A model generated the notes under the pieces. It ran no database searches and was not told the origin of the DNA. It saw nothing but the letters and a program-made list of their open reading frames with translations. Positions 58,398-64,000 of a DNA stretch of 64,000 bases are shown here, piece by piece. Position numbers and translations under genes: made by a program. Each line of letters opens with the position of its first letter. Position 1 is the stretch's first letter. The DNA comes from Acidimicrobiales bacterium. GTDB taxonomy: Bacteria; Actinomycetota; Acidimicrobiia; Acidimicrobiales; SZUA-35. The stretch lies in contig JAWKIO010000005.1 in the NCBI GenBank assembly GCA_041394265.1, forward strand, positions 1,984,001 through 2,048,000, written 5' to 3'.

Positions 58398-58742
58398 ATG
58401 TCCTCCGACCTCCCGGTGCTCGATGTGATCGCCGAACCGACCCGGCGTCGGATCCTCGACGCTGTGCGCGACGGCGAACGATCGGTGTCGGAACTCGTCG
58501 AGGTCGTTGGCATGCACCAACCGGGTGTGTCCCGACACCTCAAGGTGTTGCGAGACGCCGGTCTGGTCGAGGTGCGACGTGATGCGCAGCGTCGGCTCTA
58601 TCGCCTGCGAGTCGAGCCACTCCGAGCGCTCGACGAATGGTTGGAGCCGTATCGAGCCGAGATGGCCGGCCGACTCGACGCGCTCGAACGGCATCTCGAA
58701 CGAACCGCGCAACCGATCTCAACGAAGGGGAAAGCTCTGTGA
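58398..58742 (+). CDS. ArsR-family transcriptional regulator
   Basis: The ATG at 58398 gives 114 residues with the winged helix LDVIAEPTRRRILDAVRDGE then MHQPGVSRHLKVLRDAGLVE. Metal cysteines are absent. The stop overlaps the GTG of the SRPBCC gene (GTGA), a very common actinobacterial arrangement in which ArsR controls an AHSA1-like protein. Confidence 0.9.
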   Translation: MSSDLPVLDVIAEPTRRRILDAVRDGERSVSELVEVVGMHQPGVSRHLKVLRDAGLVEVRRDAQRRLYRLRVEPLRALDEWLEPYRAEMAGRLDALERHLERTAQPISTKGKAL

Positions 58743-59275
58743 CCGACGATCTCACGACCCGCTACGACGGTGTGCTCGAACGCACCGCCGACGGGGGCGT
58801 CATCCGCTTCGAGCGGCATCTCGCCTACGACGTGGCCGACGTCTGGGATGCCATCACGGCACCCGAGCGGCTGGCCGATTGGTGGCTCCCCTTCGACGCC
58901 GACATCACGGTCGACCTCCGGGTGGGTGGCGAGATCGTCTTCACCGGACGGCCCGATGGTGACCCGGTCATGGTCTGCACGATCCTGCGTCTCGAACCAA
59001 CCACCTTGTTGGAGCACACCCATCCCGCACCCGGCTCGGTCATGCGCTGGGAACTCGAGGCCCACGACACCGGCTGCATCCTGCGCCTCAGTCACACGGT
59101 GCCCGACGTGACCGAAGCGATCGACAACTGCTACCTCGTCGGACTGCAGACGTCGCTCGCTCGACTCGAGCCGTGCCTTGCCGGCCAACCCCAACCTTGG
59201 GATTGGGATGCCTTCGCCGTCGCTCAGGCCCACTACGCCGGACTCGGTCTTGCCGCAGAGGTGACTCCGTCATGA
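58739..59275 (+). CDS. SRPBCC/AHSA1-family protein
   Basis: The GTG at 58739 gives 178 residues of the helix-grip fold: VIRFERHLAYDVADVWDAIT, LADWWLPFDADITVDLRVGG and LRLSHTVPDVTEAIDNCYLV. AHSA1-like proteins bind hydrophobic ligands; the family has no single reaction. It is coupled at both ends, to ArsR upstream and the reductase downstream. Confidence 0.88.
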   Translation: MTDDLTTRYDGVLERTADGGVIRFERHLAYDVADVWDAITAPERLADWWLPFDADITVDLRVGGEIVFTGRPDGDPVMVCTILRLEPTTLLEHTHPAPGSVMRWELEAHDTGCILRLSHTVPDVTEAIDNCYLVGLQTSLARLEPCLAGQPQPWDWDAFAVAQAHYAGLGLAAEVTPS

Positions 59276-59931
59276 GCGAGTCGCGGAAACAACTGCTGCG
59301 GGTACAAAACTTCATGCTCTCGGCCGACGGGTTCGGCTCCGGCGAGGGCAAGAGTTTCGAGCGGCCCTTCGGCCATGCCGACCCGGCGAAGCTCGCCGCA
59401 TGGGCCGGCGCAACGGCCAGCTGGCCGAACCGAGCCGATCCGGGCGGCACGCGAGGACTCGATGACTACTTCACACGCGACTTCACCCACAACATCGGGG
59501 CCGAGATCATGGGCCGGGGCAAGTTCGGCCCCCAGACCGGTCCATGGGACGACCACGAGTGGTTGGGCTGGTGGGGCGACACGCCGCCGTTCCGCACTTC
59601 CGTCTTCGTATTGACTCATCACGTGCGACCCACGTTCTCGCTCGCCGACACCACGTTCCACTTCATCGATGCGTCGCCCGCCGACGCCCTGCAGGTCGCC
59701 AAGGCAGCAGCCGACGGCAAAGACGTTCGTCTCGGCGGCGGCGTGGCGATCGTGCGCGAGTTCCTCGACGCCGACCTCATCGACACGATGCACGTCGCCG
59801 TCGTCGATGACATGGAACTCGGGCGGGGAAGCAAGCTCTGGGACTCACCCGACGAGCTGCTCGACCGCTTCCATCTCGAGCGGATCCCGAGCCCGAGCGG
59901 CGTCACCCACCACATCTTCTGGCACCGCTGA
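59272..59931 (+). CDS. Dihydrofolate-reductase-fold protein (RibD C-terminal type)
   Basis: The ATG at 59272 overlaps the previous stop (ATGA), giving 219 residues. It has the RibD/DHFR-like fold: LRVQNFMLSADGFGSGEGKS, EIMGRGKFGPQTGPWDDHEW, and GKDVRLGGGVAIVREFLDAD for NADPH binding. Such proteins are annotated as deaminase-reductase but usually lack the deaminase part. It completes the ArsR/SRPBCC/reductase operon. Confidence 0.88.
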   Translation: MSESRKQLLRVQNFMLSADGFGSGEGKSFERPFGHADPAKLAAWAGATASWPNRADPGGTRGLDDYFTRDFTHNIGAEIMGRGKFGPQTGPWDDHEWLGWWGDTPPFRTSVFVLTHHVRPTFSLADTTFHFIDASPADALQVAKAAADGKDVRLGGGVAIVREFLDADLIDTMHVAVVDDMELGRGSKLWDSPDELLDRFHLERIPSPSGVTHHIFWHR

Positions 59932-59950
59932 GGCCTAGCAGGCGAGGCGG

Positions 59951-60304
59951 TCAGTACGTCTCGAACCTCGCGCCGAGCTTGGTCATGTCGTCGGGGTCTG
60001 AGGTGAGGATGAACGTGCCGAGGCTCTCGGCCGTCACGGTCAGGTGGGCATCGACGACATCTGAGGTGCCGGTGGAGGCGAGCCGCCGACCGACGCTGAC
60101 GGAGTCGTCGAGCGAGTGGACGTCGAAATGACGGGTGGCTCGGGCCAGGTTGGCCTGCCGCGCTGGGTGTCGCCACACCTGGGCCAGGACGGGGTGAGTG
60201 GTGTGGAGGTCATCGCCACGTTCGGCCGCCCGTTTGATCAGCGCCCACAGTCGGGAGTTGATCTTCTCGCCGTCGATGATCAGTGGGCCGGCATCGATGA
60301 TCAC
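59951..60304 (-). CDS. vapC: VapC-type PIN-domain toxin, second copy
   Basis: The 117-residue protein has MIIDAGPLII, TSDVVDAHLTVTAESLG and LTSDPDDMTKL as its acidic PIN positions. It shares LHTTxPVxAQVWR and STSDVVDAH blocks with the toxin at 30783, so the two modules are paralogous. Its ATG overlaps the antitoxin stop (ATGA). Confidence 0.88.
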   Translation of the reverse strand: MIIDAGPLIIDGEKINSRLWALIKRAAERGDDLHTTHPVLAQVWRHPARQANLARATRHFDVHSLDDSVSVGRRLASTGTSDVVDAHLTVTAESLGTFILTSDPDDMTKLGARFETY

Positions 60305-60546
60305 CGGCTGACGCCCTGGCGGTCGAGCACGTCGTCGGCCCAGTCGAGGTGGGCCTGGTCGATGGGGCCTTCCTCCGCCTCCCAGGACTCGATCAGGTCG
60401 AGAAGTGCTCGGCTGCGTCGGCGGCGTTTCACCTCCGCCTGCAGCGCTCGCTTGATGGCGAGCGTCTTCGTGCCGTCGACCTGGACGAGTTCGGCGAGGG
60501 CAGACTCCATCTCGTCATCGAAGTTCACGGTCGTCTTCGAAGCCAT
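60301..60546 (-). CDS. vapB: VapB-type antitoxin, second copy
   Basis: The 81-residue protein begins with a DNA-binding segment (MASKTTVNFDDEMESALAEL then KTLAIKRALQAEVKRRRRSR) and has an acidic toxin-binding end (EGPIDQAHLDWADDVLDRQ). The start codon lies inside an inverted repeat, so the transcript may be leaderless and autorepressed. Confidence 0.88.
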   Translation of the reverse strand: MASKTTVNFDDEMESALAELVQVDGTKTLAIKRALQAEVKRRRRSRALLDLIESWEAEEGPIDQAHLDWADDVLDRQGVSR

Positions 60547-60556
60547 ACCTGTATGG
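60543..60556. promoter_or_regulatory. Operator overlapping the second vapB start
   Basis: CCATAC and GTATGG are perfectly inverted around CT. The vapB start codon lies inside the dyad. Read on the minus strand the start context is ACAGGTATGG, the same as at the HTH/PIN pair (36334-36343). Confidence 0.55.
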
Positions 60557-60640
60557 TAGGTGGTATGGGCAGATATGGCAATGGTCGTCGCGCTGCGTGA
60601 CGCTCGGGTCAGGATTCGACCGGACTTCTAAGATGCGCGT

Positions 60641-60985
60641 ATGACGCTCACCGCCGGCTTGACCAACACCGCCTCCTACACCGTCACCGATGACATGTCG
60701 CCTCCGCATCTTCCGATGAAGGTGCTGTCGACGCCGCACATGATCCAACTCATCGAAGGCACCTGCCTGATGCTGGCGCAGAACCATCTCGCCGACGATC
60801 AGACCACGGTCGGTACTCACGTGTGCGTATCCCATGCCGCTGCCGCCCATTCCGGCGAAGAGGTCAAGGTCGATTGTGAACTCATCGAGGTCGATCGGCG
60901 ACGGCTGGAGTTCCGAACGTCGGTCACCAAGGGCGACACCGTGGTCTCGGAGGGCACCCACCAACGGTTCATCGTCGGTCGCTGA
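60641..60985 (+). CDS. FlK-like hotdog thioesterase
   Basis: The 114-residue protein matches the fluoroacetyl-CoA thioesterase-like hotdog family: VLSTPHMIQLIEGTCLMLAQ, then TVGTHVCVSHAAAAHSGEEV and LEFRTSVTKGDTVVSEGTHQ. Thr, Glu and His positions typical of the family are present. Substrate unknown; most relatives are not fluoroacetate-specific. It stands alone between VapBC and the HAD gene. Confidence 0.87.
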   Translation: MTLTAGLTNTASYTVTDDMSPPHLPMKVLSTPHMIQLIEGTCLMLAQNHLADDQTTVGTHVCVSHAAAAHSGEEVKVDCELIEVDRRRLEFRTSVTKGDTVVSEGTHQRFIVGR

Positions 60986-61033
60986 CCACCGCGCCTCGAC
61001 GGGCCAATGGTGCCCGGGCCGATCGTTTTCGGA

Positions 61034-61684
61034 TCAGGCGCCCGGGGCGGGAAAGGAGAGGCGAATCGTTCGGTCAGATGTCGGTTCGACGCTGATGTCG
61101 ACGAAGTCTCGAATGCGGACGCACGCTTCAATTGTCCATGGGGCGCTGCCGACGGCGGCGACTTGCGCTCCGGCGGCGTCAGCCGCCTGCGCTCCGGACG
61201 CCGAGTCCTCGAAGACGAGGCATCGACTCGGATGTACGCCGAGTGCGTTGGCGGCGGCGAGGAACGGCTCGGGGTGTGGCTTGCCGCGGGTGACGGACTC
61301 GGCGGTGACGGTCACGTCCGGGACCGTGACACCGGCGGCCGCCCATCTGGCGCTGGCGAGGCGCCTGCTGCCAGACGTGACGATCGTCCACGAACCGCGG
61401 GGGAGTGAGGCGGTGATCTCGACGGCTCCCGGCAGCGCGCCTGTCCGCGATGCCAGGTCGAGCTCGAGCTGTTCGAGTCGATCGACTGCGGCGGTGAGTC
61501 GCTCCGGCTGGAGATGGTTGCGCAACGTGTCGATCGCTCGAACGCCCGCAAGTTCGCCAAGGAGGAGGTCGATCTCGAGGTCGAATTCCTGCGCGAGCTG
61601 TCGCCATGCGGCCTCGACGGCAGCGTGCGAGTCGACCAGCACACCGTCGCTGTCGAAGAGGATTGCATCAACGTCGATGATCAT
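61034..61684 (-). CDS. HAD-family phosphatase (GPP-like)
   Basis: The 216-residue protein has motif I AILFDSDGVLVDSHAAVEAA, motif II TIVTSGSRRLA, motif III lysine in RGKPHPEPFL and motif IV CLVFEDSASGAQAADAAG. This is the phosphoglycolate phosphatase/sugar-phosphatase branch with a helical cap. It is divergent from the catalase gene. Substrate, probably a small sugar phosphate, is not determined. Confidence 0.9.
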   Translation of the reverse strand: MIIDVDAILFDSDGVLVDSHAAVEAAWRQLAQEFDLEIDLLLGELAGVRAIDTLRNHLQPERLTAAVDRLEQLELDLASRTGALPGAVEITASLPRGSWTIVTSGSRRLASARWAAAGVTVPDVTVTAESVTRGKPHPEPFLAAANALGVHPSRCLVFEDSASGAQAADAAGAQVAAVGSAPWTIEACVRIRDFVDISVEPTSDRTIRLSFPAPGA

Positions 61685-61803
61685 CCCAACAACCTAGAGC
61701 TGGGGCCGATCCTCGGGTGGCGGCGACCAGCCTCGACGAGGACGTTTGGCCTCACATCATTGTGGGAACGGCGGGTTCCTCGCCCGCTACTCGAGGAGTT
61801 CGT

Positions 61804-63267
61804 ATGTCCGACACGACCGCCATCCCGCCCACCACGACCGATGCCGGTATCCCGGTGTCGAGCGACGAGTACTCCCTCACCGTTGGTCCGATGGGCCCGA
61901 TCGTCTTCCATGACCACTACCTGATGGAGCAGATGGCGGCCTTCAACCGTGAGATGATCCCCGACCGCCAGCCCCACGCCAAGGGGAGCGGCGCCTTCGG
62001 TCGTTTCGAGGTCACCGAGGACGTGTCGGCGTACACCAAGGCCGACTTCCTCCAGCCCGGCAAGGTCACGGCCATGGCGGCGCGGTTCTCGACGGTGGCC
62101 GGTGAGTCCGGCTCGCCCGACACCTGGCGTGACCCGCGGGGCTTCGCGTTGAAGTTCTACACCGACGAGGGCAACTACGACATGGTCGGCAACAACACGC
62201 CGGTGTTCTTCGTGCGCGACCCGATGAAGTTCCAGCACTTCATCCACTCCCAGAAGCGCCGTGCCGACAACGGCCTACGCGATCACGACATGCAGTGGGA
62301 CTTCTGGACGCTGTCGCCCGAGACAGCGCACCAGGTGGCCTGGTTGATGGGCGACCGGGGTGTCCCGAAGACGTGGCGCCACATGAACGGCTACTCGAGC
62401 CACACCTACATGTGGGTCAATGCGGACGGCGAGCGGTTCTGGGTCAAGTACCACTTCAAGACCGATCAGGGCATCGAGTACCTGACGCAGGACGAGGCCG
62501 ATCAGATGGCCGGGGACGACGCCGACTATCACCGTCGTGATCTGTTCAACTCGATCAAGAGCGGCGACCACCCGTCGTGGACGTTGAAGGTCCAGATCAT
62601 GCCGTTCGACGACGCTGCGACGTATCGGTTCAACCCCTTCGACCTCACCAAGGTCTGGCCACACGACGACTACCCGCTGCACGAGGTCGGCAAGATGACG
62701 TTGGACCGCAATCCGACCGACTGGCACACCGAAGTCGACCAGCTCGCGTTCCAGCCCAACAACCTCGTGCCGGGGATCGGACCGAGCCCCGACAAGATGC
62801 TGCTGGCCCGCCTGATCTCCTACGCCGACGCGCATCGAGCGCGTCTCGGGGTGAACTACCAGCAGATCCCCGTGAACAAGCCGCAGTGCCCGATGCACAG
62901 CTACTCCAAGGGCGGGGCCATGCGCGTCGAGCAGGCGAGCGATCCGGTGTACGCCCCGAACTCCTACGGTGGACCGGCCGCAGCAGCGGAGCGATACCCC
63001 GAGGTCGCCACGTGGCAGGCTGACGGCGAGTTCGTTCGGTCTGCCTACACCGCACACGCTGACGACGACGACTTCGTCCAGGCCGGCGTCCTCGTACGGG
63101 AGGTGATGGACGACGCTGCTCGCGATCGTCTCGTGAGCAACGTCAGTGGCCACCTGCTCGACGGGGTGAGCGACGACGTGCTCGCCCGGGCCTTCGAGTA
63201 CTGGCGCAACATCGACAAGGAGGTGGGCGACCGCATCGCCGACGCGGTCGGGAGTGCCGATCGTTAG
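61804..63267 (+). CDS. Heme catalase, clade 3 type
   Basis: The ATG at 61804, five bases after GAGGA, gives 487 residues; an in-frame extension to 61717 is not convincing. Catalytic His58 lies in RQPHAKGSGAFG, distal Asn in NNTPVFFVRDP, and the proximal heme Tyr in ARLISYADAHRARLG. It disproportionates hydrogen peroxide. The 120-base gap to the divergent HAD gene should hold its promoter, but I saw no clear OxyR- or FurA-type site. Confidence 0.93.
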   Translation: MSDTTAIPPTTTDAGIPVSSDEYSLTVGPMGPIVFHDHYLMEQMAAFNREMIPDRQPHAKGSGAFGRFEVTEDVSAYTKADFLQPGKVTAMAARFSTVAGESGSPDTWRDPRGFALKFYTDEGNYDMVGNNTPVFFVRDPMKFQHFIHSQKRRADNGLRDHDMQWDFWTLSPETAHQVAWLMGDRGVPKTWRHMNGYSSHTYMWVNADGERFWVKYHFKTDQGIEYLTQDEADQMAGDDADYHRRDLFNSIKSGDHPSWTLKVQIMPFDDAATYRFNPFDLTKVWPHDDYPLHEVGKMTLDRNPTDWHTEVDQLAFQPNNLVPGIGPSPDKMLLARLISYADAHRARLGVNYQQIPVNKPQCPMHSYSKGGAMRVEQASDPVYAPNSYGGPAAAAERYPEVATWQADGEFVRSAYTAHADDDDFVQAGVLVREVMDDAARDRLVSNVSGHLLDGVSDDVLARAFEYWRNIDKEVGDRIADAVGSADR

Positions 63268-63402
63268 CCCGCGACGCATGTCTTCGCCTCGGCGGCTCGG
63301 CGCCGCCCGGGCGCCGGTGGCGAACCGGATCGGGGAATGGCAATACACTCCGAGGATGCCCGCACCTGCCCTGCGCTCGAGTCCGTTGCCCAACGCGTCC
63401 CG

Positions 63403-64000
63403 ATGAACGTCGTCGTCACGGTCGTCGTGATCCTGTTGATGGTGTCGGCGAACGCTCTGTTCGTGGCCGCCGAGTTCGCAACGGTTGGGTCTCGTCGATC
63501 GCGCATCCAGACCGCAGCGCAAGGTGGCAACCGATCTGCCGCCCGGCTTCTCGAGATCGTGGCCGACCCGGTGGCGCTCGACAACTACGTGGCCGCTTGC
63601 CAGATCGGCATCACACTGTCGAGTCTCGTGGCTGGCGCCTACGGGCAGGCGCAGCTGACGCCATTGCTCGAGCCGGTCTTCGGATCGGCCGGCCAAGCGG
63701 TTGCGGTCGTGGTCACGCTGGTGCTGATCACCGCCCTGCAAGTCGTGTTGGGCGAGCTGCTGCCGAAGACGGCTGCGCTCCGCTACCCCGAGCGGTTGGC
63801 GATTGGCACGGTGCGTCCGATGCAGATCAGCCAGTGGCTGTTCCGGCCGCTGGTGGCGATCTTCAACGGGTCGGCGTTCGCTGTCATGGGCTGGTTCGGG
63901 CTTCGTGGCGATCACAGCCACGCGCACGTCCACTCTCCCGAGGAACTCGCTGGGCTGTTCGAAGAGAGTGCCGCCGGCGGCCTGATCGATGTGGCCGAGC
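63403..64000 (+). CDS. CNNM/DUF21-type membrane protein, partial at the window edge
   Basis: An ATG at 63403 opens a frame that runs off the window after 199 codons. The start (MNVVVTVVVILLMVSANALF) is a membrane helix, followed by VAAEFATVGSRRSRIQ and QIGITLSSLVAGAYGQ, then VVLGELLPKTAALRYPERLA. These are hallmarks of the DUF21 domain of CNNM/CorC-like (hemolysin-related) proteins, which move magnesium or other cations and carry CBS domains further on. The rest lies outside the window. Confidence 0.9.
   Translation, partial: MNVVVTVVVILLMVSANALFVAAEFATVGSRRSRIQTAAQGGNRSAARLLEIVADPVALDNYVAACQIGITLSSLVAGAYGQAQLTPLLEPVFGSAGQAVAVVVTLVLITALQVVLGELLPKTAALRYPERLAIGTVRPMQISQWLFRPLVAIFNGSAFAVMGWFGLRGDHSHAHVHSPEELAGLFEESAAGGLIDVAE

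Noticed and set aside
62275..63933. A 552-codon minus-strand frame
   Set aside because: Antisense to the catalase and the DUF21 gene, both with strong motifs; composition is shadow-like.

Overview
The window is GC-rich, actinobacterial-type chromosomal DNA. It is dense with GTG starts, 4-base start/stop overlaps (ATGA, GTGA) and small regulator-plus-enzyme operons. Gene content (AtuA/DUF4387 pair, ECF42-type sigma factor with a YCII partner, PIG3-type quinone oxidoreductase, TIGR03086-like enzyme, DUF2961/GH172, Baeyer-Villiger-type monooxygenase) fits a free-living heterotrophic actinobacterium. Acidimicrobiia (Ilumatobacter-like) is my best guess, but no phylogenetic marker is present to prove it.

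Region 1 (1-14.6 kb) is accessory DNA. It holds lipoproteins without clear relatives, one of them split by a frameshift, and four insertion sequences. I could delimit three of these to the base by their target duplications: IS256-family 5358-6742, IS21-family 7095-9640 and IS256-family 13081-14475. The IS21 copy sits inside the left end of an IS110-family element (transposase 9687-10889), the place where such elements normally encode their bridge RNA. The region ends at a 3' half of a serine tRNA gene (14534-14591) with no 5' half, the usual scar of a tRNA-targeted integrative element. I infer that most of 1-14.5 kb is an integrated island whose other end lies outside the window.

Region 2 (14.7-30.7 kb) is ordinary metabolic chromosome. 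It has a DinB protein, a GT-C-like membrane protein, an AtuA/DUF4387 operon, an acyl-CoA dehydrogenase-like flavoprotein with a divergent HxlR regulator, a YCII/ECF sigma operon, an acyl-CoA synthetase, a D-aminoacylase-type amidohydrolase, a MarR/MFS operon and an ArsB-like permease. The MarR and permease genes diverge around a striking 36-bp dyad.

Region 3 (30.73-37.32 kb) is a compact islet bounded by a 22-bp perfect direct repeat that looks like a tRNA T-arm plus acceptor end. Inside are a VapBC module, a 1030-residue PLD/SF2 helicase/DUF3427 protein, two unknown small genes, an XRE/DUF6933 pair and an HTH/PIN pair, with no integrase. It reads like a small defence and toxin-antitoxin islet and is the best candidate here for an undescribed system.

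Region 4 (37.3-49.2 kb) has a secreted PAF-acetylhydrolase-like lipoprotein, a two-gene ABC exporter divergent from a NarL-type two-component system, a MalT-like LuxR regulator divergent from a small-membrane-protein operon around an 18-bp perfect palindrome, a PIG3-type oxidoreductase and an HMA-CDF fusion.

Region 5 (49.2-64 kb) has a molybdopterin oxidoreductase, a pirin, a flavin monooxygenase, a DUF2961 protein, two ArsR-controlled clusters, a second ECF sigma factor, a second VapBC module paralogous to the first, a FlK-like thioesterase, a HAD hydrolase, a catalase and the start of a CNNM/DUF21 membrane protein cut by the window edge.
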